DNA of 64,000 nucleotides from Aquitalea pelogenes (GCF_001515305.1 NZ_LNQV01000024.1:1-64000), one strand, 5' to 3'. Positions 47,007-56,622 are shown, counted from the stretch's first letter. Notes: generated by a model from the letters alone, not told the origin. Numbers and translations are program-made.

Positions 47007-47789
47007 ATGCGCAAGACTTTGCTGGCAAGCGCCCTGCTGGCCGCCCTGAGCACCACTGCCGTCCTCGCTGCCGGCCCGTCCGTGAATGGCAATGAGATCT
47101 CCCAGGCGCGTATCGACGCCGTGGTACAGATGATGGCCTCCCAAGGCCAGGCTGCTGACGACAAGACCAAGGACATGGTGAAGGATCAACTGATCACCGC
47201 CGAAGTACTGCGTCAGGAAGCCGTGAAGAAGGGCCTGGACAAGACTCCGGAATTCAAGGCCGAGCTGCAGAACATGGAAGCCATGGCCCTGGCCAACCGC
47301 GTGATCCGCGATTTCCAGAAAGCCAACCCGGTAACGGATGAACAACTGAAAGCCGAATACGACAAGCTGGTTGCATCGGTACCGGAAACCAAGCAATACC
47401 ACGCCCGCCACATTCTGGTAGGCAGCGAAGCCGAAGCCAAGGCCGTGATCGAAGCCCTGCGCAAGGGCAAGGCTTTCGACCAACTGGCCAAGGAAAAGTC
47501 CAAGGACCCGGGCAGCAAGGGTAACGGTGGCGATCTGGGTTGGCAGGAAGCTGGCACTTTCGTGCCGGAATTCTCTGACGCCATGGCCAAGCTGAGCAAG
47601 GGCCAGGTTACTGCCAAGCCGGTGAAAACCCAGTTTGGCTGGCACGTGATCAAGCTGGACGACGTCCGCACCGAACGCAACGTGCCGTCTCTGGACGATG
47701 CCCGTCCGCAGCTGACCCAGCGCATCATGGGCGCCCGCATCGAGAAATTCGTTGGCGACCTGAAAGCCCAGGCCAAGATCCAGCAGTAA
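47007..47789 (+). CDS. Periplasmic parvulin-type peptidyl-prolyl isomerase (second paralogue)
   Basis: A 260-aa paralogue of the preceding gene, with signal peptide (AVLA cleavage near residue 22) and parvulin domain (YHARHILVGSEAEA, GNGGDLGWQEAGTFVPEF). Both genes align along their length, which suggests tandem duplication. It ends in a strong terminator. Confidence 0.9.
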   Translation: MRKTLLASALLAALSTTAVLAAGPSVNGNEISQARIDAVVQMMASQGQAADDKTKDMVKDQLITAEVLRQEAVKKGLDKTPEFKAELQNMEAMALANRVIRDFQKANPVTDEQLKAEYDKLVASVPETKQYHARHILVGSEAEAKAVIEALRKGKAFDQLAKEKSKDPGSKGNGGDLGWQEAGTFVPEFSDAMAKLSKGQVTAKPVKTQFGWHVIKLDDVRTERNVPSLDDARPQLTQRIMGARIEKFVGDLKAQAKIQQ

Positions 47790-47810
47790 CACCCTGCCCT
47801 CTGGCAGACA

Positions 47811-47838
47811 AAAAGGGATGCTCCGGCATCCTTTTTTT
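47811..47838 (+). terminator. Terminator after the parvulin pair
   Basis: Stem GGATGC / GCATCC, loop TCCG, followed by seven T; 21 bases after the stop. Confidence 0.88.
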
Positions 47839-47946
47839 CTTGCCTGCCGCAGTTGTCCTTACCCCATGCGGTGGGCAATTTTCTTCAATACCGGACGCAA
47901 CTGGCGCTCTATCTTCTCAGACTGTTCCCACCCGTCGAGGATAGAC

Positions 47947-48528
47947 ATGCAAGTCCTGCTCTCCATGGCCGCCTTTGCGCTGGCCGCTTCCATCTCACCC
48001 GGTCCGGTGAATATCGTGGCTTTCGGCTGTGGCGTCAGCCATGGCTTCCTGCCCAGCCTGCGCCATGTCAGCGGTGCCACCATCGGCTTTACCGTGCTGT
48101 TCCTGCTGACCGGCCTTGGTCTTGCCGAACTGCTGGACGGACTGCCTGCCGCTGCCCGGCTGATCCAGTATGCCGGGGTCGCGTTTTTGCTGTATCTGGC
48201 CTGGAAACTGGCCCGGGATAATGGCGAACTGCACACCAGCAGCCAGCGGCCTTCGTTTCGCCAGGGCGCACTGATGCAGTGGCTGAATCCCAAGGCCTGG
48301 CTGGCTTCGCTGGCCGGCATGGGGGCATTTGCCAGCCAGGGTGACACACTGCTGGTATGGCGTTTTGCCGCCATTTATTTTGTCATCTGCTATGGGTCGA
48401 TTGCCTGCTGGGCATGGGCGGGAGCGCGCTTGCAGCCGTATTTGCGCGAACCCAGGCATGTGCGGCTGTTCAACCGCCTGTTGTCCCTGCTGCTGGCTGG
48501 CAGCGCGCTCTACTTGCTACTGGAGTGA
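47947..48528 (+). CDS. LysE/RhtB-family amino acid exporter
   Basis: A 193-aa inner-membrane protein with about five to six helices. The N-terminal SISPGPVNIVAF is the LysE signature; QGALMQWLNPKAWLASLAGM is the conserved central part. Homologues export amino acids or homoserine lactones; substrate unknown. The ATG at 47947 is chosen because it starts the first helix; the convergent AraC gene may control it. Confidence 0.9.
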   Translation: MQVLLSMAAFALAASISPGPVNIVAFGCGVSHGFLPSLRHVSGATIGFTVLFLLTGLGLAELLDGLPAAARLIQYAGVAFLLYLAWKLARDNGELHTSSQRPSFRQGALMQWLNPKAWLASLAGMGAFASQGDTLLVWRFAAIYFVICYGSIACWAWAGARLQPYLREPRHVRLFNRLLSLLLAGSALYLLLE

Positions 48529-48529
48529 T

Positions 48530-49384
48530 TCAGCCGCTGCTGCGGCAGTACTGACCGGGCGTGGCCGCCACCAGCCGCTTGAAGGTGCGCTGGAAGTGGG
48601 CCTGGTCGGCAAAGCCCAGGGTCTGCGCGACCTGGGCGATGGACTGGCCACTGCGCAGCAGTGTCTTGCCGCGCCGGATGCGCCGGTCCAGCAGATATTC
48701 ATGCGGCGTCATGTGATAGCGCTGGCGGAAGGCGCGAATCAGATAAGAAGCAGAAAGGGAGGAAGCGGCGCAGATGTCTTCCAGCCGCAGGTCACTGGCG
48801 TATTGGTCGTCAATGAACTCAGCCACCCGTTGCAAGCGCCGGTGCTGCTCGGTGCTGTCCGGCGTCACGGTGTGCAAGCGGCTGTGCAACTGCGCAAAGA
48901 AGCTTGTGGCCGCCTCCTGCTTGCCAAGCAGGGCCATATCCGGGGTCCGGCAAGTAGCCACCAGTTGCTGCAGTTCGCCAAACAGGCGTGCATCCTCGCT
49001 CAAGCGCGGGGAAAAACAATGGAAATCCTGATTGGCACTCAGCCCGAGTTCGACTTGCAGTTGCGCCAGCCAGGCGGTATCCACATACAGCATGTGGTAG
49101 GACCATGCCTGATTGGCAATCGGATTACAGGCATGCACCTCACCCGGATTCATCAGCACCACGCTGCCATGCGCCACCTGATAGCGGTCTTGCAGGCTCA
49201 GGTAAGTGCTGACACCGCCAGTGATGGCACCAATGGAAAAATGCTCGTGCGAGTGACGGGCGTAACACACCTGCCGCCCGTCCTGTACCGTGCGGATTTC
49301 CAGGAAGGGCAAGGCCGGGTCACGCCAGAACAAGGGCTGTGACTGGCTGGAGGCAGAAGAAGGCGTGGCTGGCGAACGAGGCAT
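48530..49384 (-). CDS. AraC-family transcriptional regulator
   Basis: A 284-aa regulator with an N-terminal cupin-like ligand domain (HSHEHFSIGAITGG, VVLMNPGEVHACNP) and a C-terminal double helix-turn-helix (residues about 185-280, ending with GFADQAHFQRTFKRLVAATPGQY). Convergent with the LysE exporter; regulators of this kind often control such exporters, which would fit the pairing. The ligand is unknown. Confidence 0.92.
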   Translation of the reverse strand: MPRSPATPSSASSQSQPLFWRDPALPFLEIRTVQDGRQVCYARHSHEHFSIGAITGGVSTYLSLQDRYQVAHGSVVLMNPGEVHACNPIANQAWSYHMLYVDTAWLAQLQVELGLSANQDFHCFSPRLSEDARLFGELQQLVATCRTPDMALLGKQEAATSFFAQLHSRLHTVTPDSTEQHRRLQRVAEFIDDQYASDLRLEDICAASSLSASYLIRAFRQRYHMTPHEYLLDRRIRRGKTLLRSGQSIAQVAQTLGFADQAHFQRTFKRLVAATPGQYCRSSG

Positions 49385-49438
49385 CCGCTCAGCATATCGC
49401 AGCCACTGCCGGCATGCCAGCCCGGCAGCTGGCGATGT

Positions 49439-51939
49439 CTAGCCCTGTTGGGCGCGCAGCAGGCTTTCGAATACAGCGGCAGGCACCGGCTTGCTGAACA
49501 GATAACCCTGCCCGCAATCACAGCCCTGTTCTACCAGGAAGTGACGCTGCTCATCCAGCTCCACCCCTTCGGCCACCAGATCCAGCCCCAGGCTGCGGGC
49601 AATGGAAATGATGGCCTGGGTGATGGCGGCATCGTCCCGGTCCTGATGCAGGTCCATGATGAAGCTCTGATCAATCTTCAGGCCGCGCACCGGTAGTCGC
49701 TTGAGGTAGGACAGGCTGGAATAGCCGGTGCCGAAATCGTCAATCGACAGGTAAATGCCCAGCGCCTGCAGGCGGTGCAACACCTCCACCATGCCACTGT
49801 CTTCATCCATGGCCACGCTTTCGGTGATTTCCAGCTCCAGCGCGCTGCTGGGCAGGCCATGCGTTCCAGCGCCTGAGCCACCGTGTCGACAATGCTGGAG
49901 TACTTCAGCTGCCGGCCGGATACATTCACTGCAATACGCCCCTGCAACAGACCGGCGTCACGCCAGCGACGGATGGAAGCACAGCTGTTGTCCAGTACCC
50001 ATTCGCCGATGCTGGTGATGAGCGAGCTTTCCTCGGCAATGGGAATGAACTGCGCCGGGGAGATCAGCCCCATGTCCGGATGCTGCCAGCGCAGCAAGGC
50101 TTCGCCGCCGATGATGCGGCCCGAGGCCAGTTCCACCTTGGGCTGGTACCACACTTCCAGTTCATCCTGCGCCAGTGCGCGGTGCAGGCTGTATTCCATC
50201 TTCAGCCGCTCTATCGCCCGCGCATTCATGTCGGCGGTGTAAAACTGGAAATTGTTCTTGCCACGCTCCTTGGCACGGTACATGGCGGTGTCGGCATTCA
50301 CCAGCAGGGCATCCGCCATGGCACCGTCTTCCGGGAACATGCTGATGCCGATACTGGCCGAAATGAACACGCCCTGCCCGGCCACGGTGGACTCAGCGGA
50401 AATGGCATCCAGAATGCTCTGCGCCCGGCTGGCCACCTGCTGCACGGTGACGATGTTCTCCAGCAGCACGGTGAATTCGTCGCCGGACAGGCGCGCCACG
50501 GTGGACAGATTGGGCACGATGCGTTGCAGCTCGCTGGCAATGCGCACCAGCAGCTCGTCACCGGCATGATGCCCCAGGGTGTCGTTCACCATCTTGAAGC
50601 GGTCCAGGTCGATGAACAGCAAGGCAAAGCGGCGATCGAACTGCCGCGCCTGCTCCACCGCCGACTGCAGTTTTTCGATGAACAGGGTACGGTTGGGCAG
50701 GCCGGTCAGTGCATCATGATTGGCCAGGAAGTGCAGGCGTTCCTCGGCCTGCTTGCGCTGGGTAATGTCGGAAAATACGGCCACGTAGTGCAGGCATTCG
50801 CCGCGCTCGTCACGTATGGCGGTAATGCTCAGATGCTCGGTGTACAACAGGCCGTTCTTGCGGCGGTTCACCACCTCGCCCTGCCAGGCACCATCGTGTC
50901 GCAGGCAGCGCCACAGGTATTCGTAGAATTCCGGCGATTGCTTGCCGGACTTGAGCAAGGCCGGGGTTTTGCCGATGGCCTCCTCACGGCTGTAGCCGGT
51001 AATACGGGTGAAGGCCGGGTTGACCGACTGGATGATGCCGTTGCCATCGGTGATGACAATGCCTTCCATGGTGGCTTCAAACACCTTGTCGGCCAGCAGC
51101 AGGCTCTGGCGCGACTGGATCAGCGCTTCGTCACGCTCGCGCAGTGCACCATGCAGCTCCAGCAGGAACTCGTGCTCGATGCTCTGGATGATTTCGCGGA
51201 AACCGACAATGTGAACCAGACGCTGATCACCATCGAAAACCGCCAGGTGGCGGATCTGGTGCTGCAGGATGACACGCCGGGCCTGCAACAGGCTGGTACT
51301 GACCGACACGCCAATCACCGGCCGGGTGCAAATGTGCCCAAGGTCGGCATCCGTCTGACCGCTGGCCACCAGGCCGACGACATCCCGCTGGGTGAGGATG
51401 CCGTAGCTGCCATCGGGAAACTGTATGCCAATGGCGGTCAGCTGTTGTTCGCGCATGCAGCTCAAGGCGGCTGTCAGGCTGTCATCGGCCTGCAGGATGG
51501 CTGCCGGCGGGGCCAGGATGCCATCCAGCCGCTTCAGGCCGAGAAAGGCCTCGGTGCCCTGGCACAGCACTACGTCGGAGAGGGAAACCAGGCCGACAAT
51601 GTCGCCATGCTTCTCTACCAGCGCATGGCGGATGCCGTTGCTGCGAAAGCGCCCCACCGCGTCATGCACGCTCAACTGGTGTGACAGGGTCACCACCGGC
51701 GTACTCATTACCTGGCTGATCGGCTGGCGACGTGCCACCGGGTCGGTCAGATCGATCGACAAGGCATCGGTTTCGGTCCAGATACCCAACGCATGACCGG
51801 GCGCATCAAACACCACGATGGAACCGCAGCCGCTCTCCATCATCATGGCGGCGGCCTGATGCACCGGCGTCTCGGGCGTGCAACTGAGAATATCCGAGGA
51901 GGCAATCTGCTCTATGGGCTGCATCAGCGGAGACATCAT
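49439..51939 (-). pseudogene. CBS-PAS-GGDEF-EAL c-di-GMP protein, frameshifted as given
   Basis: An 833-aa protein when one base is added. It has four CBS motifs (about 1-260), a PAS domain with PAC (about 290-410), a GGDEF domain and an EAL domain. The GGDEF signature reads LSGDEF, so the cyclase is doubtful; the EAL motif (GGEALLRW) and ELEITES, DDFGTGYSSLSYLK and AEGVE suggest phosphodiesterase activity, although one deletion breaks the frame at about 49860 between LERM and the LPSSALELEI segment (TGGGCC read as TGGCC). The last 126 residues lie in another frame. CBS domains may sense adenylates. The gene is next to the hydrogenase promoter. Confidence 0.9.
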
Positions 51940-51977
51940 CCTAGACCTGTAAGCAATTTACTGTTCATTACAGCGGC

Positions 51978-52006
51978 ATTATACATTTTTCACTTAACAC
52001 CATAAA
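51978..52006 (-). promoter_or_regulatory. Possible promoter of the CBS-PAS-GGDEF-EAL gene
   Basis: A perfect TATAAT on the minus strand (51978-51983) with a weak -35 (TTTATG, 17-base spacer), about 39 bases before the start codon. Confidence 0.45.
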
Positions 52007-52055
52007 ACGAATCTGGCTATTTAATTGCAGCCGGTCAGCTGCACGATATTTTCCA

Positions 52056-52108
52056 CTTTGCCGCAAAACCGAAAACAAAGTTTGCAGTACTTTTCTTTGC
52101 CGCCAAAG
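52056..52108. promoter_or_regulatory. Two enhancer-like repeats upstream of hyaA
   Basis: CTTTGCCGCAAA at 52056-52067 and CTTTGCCGCCAAAG at 52095-52108, 39 bases apart. The second is an inverted repeat (CTTTG-N4-CAAAG). They lie 40 to 95 bases before the sigma-54-type element, the usual place for enhancer-binding activators. Confidence 0.4.
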
Positions 52109-52148
52109 CAATTCACTGATTTTAAAAGACTTGTCACAACCCAAAGCC

Positions 52149-52164
52149 TGGCACGGAATTTGAA
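52149..52164 (+). promoter_or_regulatory. Sigma-54-type promoter of hyaABC
   Basis: TGGCACG-N4-TTGAA, a full match to the -24 half and four of five at the -12 half, with exact spacing. The expected start is near 52176, giving a leader of about 108 bases. The rest of the 344-bp gap before hyaA is AT-rich and holds no gene. Confidence 0.65.
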
Positions 52165-52283
52165 ACCCACTGACAGCTTGCAACACCGCCAGCCTGTCCG
52201 GACAGACCACGAACAACGCAGATCCGGCACAACAATTAAAACACATCGAATGCCATTTGCATGGCATGGAGGAGCGTAACCAC

Positions 52284-53404
52284 ATGGAGACTTTCTATCA
52301 AGCCATGCGTCGCCAGGGCGTGACCCGACGCAGCTTCCTGAAGTTCTGCAGCCTGACCGCCACCTCGCTGGGCCTGGGCTCGGCTTTTGTCCCGCGCATT
52401 GCCTATGCACTGGAAACCAAACCGCGTGTGCCGGTGATCTGGCTGCACGGCCTGGAATGCACCTGCTGTACCGAGTCCTTCATCCGCTCGGCCCACCCGC
52501 TGGCCAAGGACGCCATCCTGTCGCTGATCTCGCTGGATTACGACGACACCATCATGGCGGCTGCCGGGCATCAGGCCGAGGCCATTCTTGACGACCTGAT
52601 CAAGAACCACAAAGGCAATTACATCGTAGCCGTGGAAGGCAACCCGCCGCTCAATGAGGACGGCATGTACTGCTTCCCCGGTGGCGAACCCTTTGTGGAA
52701 AAACTCAAGCGCGTATCGGCCGATGCCAAGGCGCTGATCGCCTGGGGTTCCTGTGCCAGCTGGGGCTGCGTGCAGGCCGCCAAGCCCAACCCCACCCGCG
52801 CCACGCCGGTGCATCAGGTGATTCTGGACAAGCCGGTCATCAAGGTGCCGGGCTGCCCGCCCATCCCGGAAGTGATGCCGCCGTCATCACCTATATGGTC
52901 ACCTTCGACAAGATTCCGGAGCTGGACCGCCAGGGCCGGCCGAAGATGTTCTACGGCCAGCGCATCCATGATAAATGCTATCGCCGCCCGCACTTTGACG
53001 CTGGTCAGTTTGTCGAGAGCTGGGACGACGAAGGCGCGCGCAAGGGCTACTGCCTGTACAAGATGGGCTGCAAAGGCCCCACCACCTATAACGCCTGTTC
53101 CACCGTGCGCTGGAACGACGGCGTGTCCTTCCCCATCCAGTCCGGCCACGGCTGCATTGGCTGTTCGGAAGAAGGCTTCTGGGACAAGGGTTCCTTCTAC
53201 GACCGCGTCACTTCCATTCCGCAGTTCGGCGTGGAAGCCAATGCCGACAAGATCGGCTTTACCGTGGCCGGCACCGCCGGGGCTGCCATTGCCGCCCATG
53301 CCGCGGTCAGCGCCATCAAGAGCACCATGCTGAAAAAGCAGGACCTGCAGCCGCTGGACCAGGCCGCCACACAGAATAAAGACAAGAACGAGGAGAAAGT
53401 CTGA
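52284..53404 (+). pseudogene. hyaA: [NiFe]-hydrogenase small subunit, oxygen-tolerant Hyd-1 type, frameshifted as given
   Basis: The electron-transfer subunit of a membrane-bound uptake hydrogenase. It starts with a Tat signal (TRRSFLKFC), cut near residue 45. CTCC in [12 protein letters not shown] and the Cys in GMYCFPGG give the six cysteines around the proximal cluster, a mark of oxygen-tolerant enzymes. The C-terminus has a membrane helix ([16 protein letters not shown]). At about 52880 the frame is lost after PPIPEVM; the next frame goes on with [20 protein letters not shown]. One added G (ATGGCCGCC) restores 373 aa, one more than E. coli HyaA. The ATG at 52284 follows GGAGGAG. Probably a sequence error, not a dead gene. 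Confidence 0.93.
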
Positions 53405-55194
53405 TGTCCTACCAGACCCAAGGTTTTACCCTGGACAATAGCGGCCGCCGCGTGGTGGTGGACCCGGTCACCCGTATCGAAGGCCATCTGCGCTGCGAAG
53501 TGAACATCGACAGCAACAACATCATCACCAATGCCGTCTCCACCGGCACCATGTGGCGCGGCCTGGAAGTGATTCTCAAGGGCCGTGACCCGCGTGACGC
53601 CTGGGCCTTTGTCGAGCGCATCTGCGGTGTATGCACCGGCACCCACGCGCTGACTTCGGTGCGCGCCGTGGAAGACGCGCTGAAGATCAAGATTCCCGAA
53701 AACGCCAACCTGATCCGCAACATCATGCAGGCGGCGCTGTATGTGCACGACCACCTGGTGCACTTCTACCACCTGCACGCGCTGGACTGGGTGGACGTGG
53801 TGTCCGCCCTCAAGGCCGACCCGAAGAAAACCAGCGAGCTGGCACAGAGCATTTCCGACTGGCCGCTGTCCAGCCCCGGTTATTTCCGTGACCTGCAATC
53901 GCGGCTGAAGCGCTTTGTCGAATCCGGCCAGCTGGGCCCCTTCCGCAATGGCTACTGGGGTCACCCGGCGATGAAACTGCCGCCGGAAGCCAACCTGATG
54001 GCCGTGGCCCACTATCTGGAAGCGCTGGATTTCCAGAAGGAAATCGTCAAGATCCACACCATTTTTGGCGGCAAGAACCCTCACCCCAACTGGCTGGTGG
54101 GCGGCATGCCCTGCGCCATCAATATCGATGACGTGGGTGCAGTCGGTGCCATCAATATGGAGCGGCTGAACCTGGTATCGCAGATCATCGACCGCACCAT
54201 CACCTTCTGCGAGCAGGTGTACATTCCGGACGTCATCGCCATCGGCGGCTTCTACAAGGACTGGGCGGCCATTGGTGGCGGCCTGTCCAGCCAGAGCGTG
54301 ATGTCCTACGGCGACTTCCCCGACCATGCCAATGACTACAGCGAAAGCAGCCTGCTGCTGCCGCGTGGCGCCATCATCAACGGCAAGTTCAACGAAATCC
54401 ACCCGATCGACCTGTACGCCCCGGATGAAATCCAGGAATTCGTCACCCACAGTTGGTACAGCTATGGCGACGACAGCAAGGGCCTGCACCCCTTCGATGG
54501 CATTACCGCGCCCAAATTCGAGCTGGGTGCCAAGCACAAGGGCACCAAGACCCGCATCGAGCAGCTGGACGAATCGGCCAAGTACTCGTGGATCAAGTCG
54601 CCACGCTGGAAGGGCCACGCCATGGAAGTGGGCCCGCTGGCACGCTACCTGATCGGCTATCACCAGAACAAGCCGGAGTTCAAGGAACCGGTGGACAAGC
54701 TGCTGCATGCACTGGGCGCACCCAAGGAAGCCTTGTTCTCCACCCTGGGCCGTACTGCCGCCCGTGCGCTGGAGTCGTCCTGGGCCGCCAACAAAATGCG
54801 CTACTTCTTCGATCGCCTGATCAGCAACATCAAGAACGGCGACACGGCAACTGCCAACGTAGAGAAGTGGGACCCGGCCAGCTGGCCGGCAGCCGCCAAG
54901 GGCGTGGGCTTTACCGAAGCACCGCGCGGCGCGCTGGGCCACTGGCTGAAAATTGCCGACACCCGCATCGACAGCTACCAGTGCGTGGTACCCACCACCT
55001 GGAATGCCGGTCCGCGTGACGCCAAGGGCCAGATCGGCGCGTACGAAGCCTCGCTGATGGGCACCAAGATGGCGGTGCCGGATCAGCCGCTGGAAATCCT
55101 GCGCACCCTGCACAGCTTCGACCCCTGCCTGGCCTGCTCCACCCATGTGATTGGCGAGGACGGCGGCGAGCTGGTGAGTGTGAAAGTACGTTGA
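53404..55194 (+). CDS. hyaB: [NiFe]-hydrogenase large subunit
   Basis: A 596-aa catalytic subunit carrying the NiFe(CN)2CO centre. Motif L1 [11 protein letters not shown] and motif L2 DPCLACSTH give the four nickel-binding cysteines. After the L2 histidine a 15-residue tail remains, which is removed by the maturation protease HyaD. It overlaps the hyaA stop by one base. Closest by character to E. coli Hyd-1 HyaB; it accepts no foreign domain. A hairpin follows in the gap before hyaC. Confidence 0.97.
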   Translation: MSYQTQGFTLDNSGRRVVVDPVTRIEGHLRCEVNIDSNNIITNAVSTGTMWRGLEVILKGRDPRDAWAFVERICGVCTGTHALTSVRAVEDALKIKIPENANLIRNIMQAALYVHDHLVHFYHLHALDWVDVVSALKADPKKTSELAQSISDWPLSSPGYFRDLQSRLKRFVESGQLGPFRNGYWGHPAMKLPPEANLMAVAHYLEALDFQKEIVKIHTIFGGKNPHPNWLVGGMPCAINIDDVGAVGAINMERLNLVSQIIDRTITFCEQVYIPDVIAIGGFYKDWAAIGGGLSSQSVMSYGDFPDHANDYSESSLLLPRGAIINGKFNEIHPIDLYAPDEIQEFVTHSWYSYGDDSKGLHPFDGITAPKFELGAKHKGTKTRIEQLDESAKYSWIKSPRWKGHAMEVGPLARYLIGYHQNKPEFKEPVDKLLHALGAPKEALFSTLGRTAARALESSWAANKMRYFFDRLISNIKNGDTATANVEKWDPASWPAAAKGVGFTEAPRGALGHWLKIADTRIDSYQCVVPTTWNAGPRDAKGQIGAYEASLMGTKMAVPDQPLEILRTLHSFDPCLACSTHVIGEDGGELVSVKVR

Positions 55195-55309
55195 GTTCGT
55201 CGCGCCCGTCCGCCCGGTGGCACCCCCTGCCCGGCAGACGGCTCGACGATTGACCAGTCGGCACCGCCCCGCTCCCCCCGCAGGCGGTGCTGGCGAACTT
55301 CCTGATCGT

Positions 55310-55363
55310 CCGCCACGCTGGCCGGAGTGCCCATCACTCCCGGGATGGCCGGCAGCGTGGCGG
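55310..55363 (+). promoter_or_regulatory. Long imperfect hairpin between hyaB and hyaC
   Basis: An 11-bp perfect outer stem (CCGCCACGCTG / CAGCGTGGCGG) and an inner hairpin GGAGTG / CACTCC. No T-run follows. The 195-base gap between hyaB and hyaC has otherwise no feature. Confidence 0.6.
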
Positions 55364-55389
55364 TACGGCGGGAAAACAGGAGATTCAAC

Positions 55390-56097
55390 ATGAAAAGCTA
55401 CGGCTTCGACGGCAACGCCCCGCAGGGCCTGGGCCGCAAGGTCACGTCGGTTTATGTCTACGAGGCACCGGTACGCCTGTGGCACTGGATTACCGTGCTG
55501 TGCATCATCACCCTGTCGGTAACCGGCTACCTGATCGGCAAGCCCCTGCCTTCAGTACCCGGTGAGGCCACCTTCAACTTTGTCATGGGCTATATCCGTT
55601 TTGCCCATTTCACCGCCGGCTACATTCTGGCCATCGGCCTGATCGGACGCTTGTACTGGGCGCTGGTGGGCAATCACCATGCACGCGAGATCATTCTGGT
55701 GCCGGTGTGGGACAAGGGCTGGTGGAAGGAATTTTTCTTTGAAGTGCGCTGGTATCTGTTTCTGGAGCGCTATCCGAAAAAATACATCGGCCACAACCCG
55801 GTAGGGCAGATCGCCATGGCCAGCTTCCTGTGGGTGGCCGTCTTCATGTGCTTTACCGGCTTTGCGCTGTACGGCGAAGGCCTGGGCACCAAGAGCTGGG
55901 CCTACCAGGGCTTTGGCTGGGTGATTTCCGCCTTTGGCGGCAACAGCCTCACCGTACACAACTGGCACCGGCTGGGCATGTGGTCCATCATCCTGTTCGT
56001 GATGATTCACGTGTACGCCGCCATCCGCGAGGACATCATGTCCAAGCAGAGCATGGTGTCGACCATGATCAGCGGTTTCCGCATGTTCAAGGATTAA
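55390..56097 (+). CDS. hyaC: Hydrogenase-associated b-type cytochrome
   Basis: A 235-aa membrane subunit, same length as E. coli HyaC, that anchors the hydrogenase and passes electrons to quinone. Four membrane helices are visible, with heme-ligand histidines in VRLWHWITVL, RFAHFTAGYI and the NWHRLGMWSIILFVMIHVYA segment. The ATG at 55390 lies behind CAGGAGATTC; the longer open frame from 55327 covers the hairpin region. A terminator follows nine bases after the stop. Confidence 0.95.
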   Translation: MKSYGFDGNAPQGLGRKVTSVYVYEAPVRLWHWITVLCIITLSVTGYLIGKPLPSVPGEATFNFVMGYIRFAHFTAGYILAIGLIGRLYWALVGNHHAREIILVPVWDKGWWKEFFFEVRWYLFLERYPKKYIGHNPVGQIAMASFLWVAVFMCFTGFALYGEGLGTKSWAYQGFGWVISAFGGNSLTVHNWHRLGMWSIILFVMIHVYAAIREDIMSKQSMVSTMISGFRMFKD

Positions 56098-56105
56098 ACT
56101 AGGGA

Positions 56106-56148
56106 AAAACGTCCGCGATGGTGTTACATCAGCTGTCCCGGACGTTTT
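56106..56148 (+). terminator. Terminator after hyaC
   Basis: Stem AAAACGTCCG / CGGACGTTTT with a 23-base loop that contains a small GATG/CATC pair, then TCATTTTC. It ends the hyaABC transcript before the inserted segment. Confidence 0.75.
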
Positions 56149-56244
56149 CATTTTCCTGACCAGACCGCGGACTTCACCAAACTGCCGCCAGCCCACGCTG
56201 GCAGCAAAGCAACGCAGCCCAACACGCTATCCAAGCCCACCACC

Positions 56245-56532
56245 ATGTCCACTCCGCTCGTCAGTGCCCGCACCCCGCTGCACCCCGGCCGTTTTCTGGA
56301 TAGCCGCTTTCTTGCGCCCTCCGGCATGAGCCAGACCGATGCAGCACGACGACTGGGCATCTCGCGGCGCAGGCTGAACGAACTGATTGGCGGCAAGCGC
56401 GGCATCAGCCCGGATACCGCCATCCGGCTGGCCTGCGTGTTCGGCCAGGACGCACAGTTCTGGATGGCGCTGCAAAGCGCCTGGGACCTGGCGCAGGCCC
56501 GCCGCCAGCTAAGGCAAGCACGTCGCGTTTAA
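56245..56532 (+). CDS. HigA-family helix-turn-helix protein, no adjacent toxin
   Basis: A 95-aa protein of the HigA addiction-module antidote family: HPGRFLDSRFL start, HTH region MSQTDAARRLGISRRRLNELI, and the C-terminal FGQDAQFWMALQSAWDL. HigB would normally lie just upstream, but only 96 bases separate this gene from the hyaC terminator and no HigB-like ORF is seen. It may be a solitary regulator, perhaps with cysteine-related or stress targets. A hairpin follows. Confidence 0.85.
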   Translation: MSTPLVSARTPLHPGRFLDSRFLAPSGMSQTDAARRLGISRRRLNELIGGKRGISPDTAIRLACVFGQDAQFWMALQSAWDLAQARRQLRQARRV

Positions 56533-56534
56533 AC

Positions 56535-56557
56535 CTTGCGTCACCCGCTGACGCAAG
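56535..56557 (+). terminator. Hairpin after the HigA-like gene
   Basis: Stem CTTGCGTCA / TGACGCAAG with a 5-base loop; no clear T-run. Confidence 0.5.
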
Positions 56558-56622
56558 CTTGCACTGCGTTGCCATCCACGACCCGCGCTCCGTACACCAT
56601 GCCCCACCTGGCCCCGCTCGCC

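Noticed and set aside
53197-55485. 762-aa minus-strand ORF opposite hyaB
   Set aside because: Shadow of the conserved hydrogenase large subunit.
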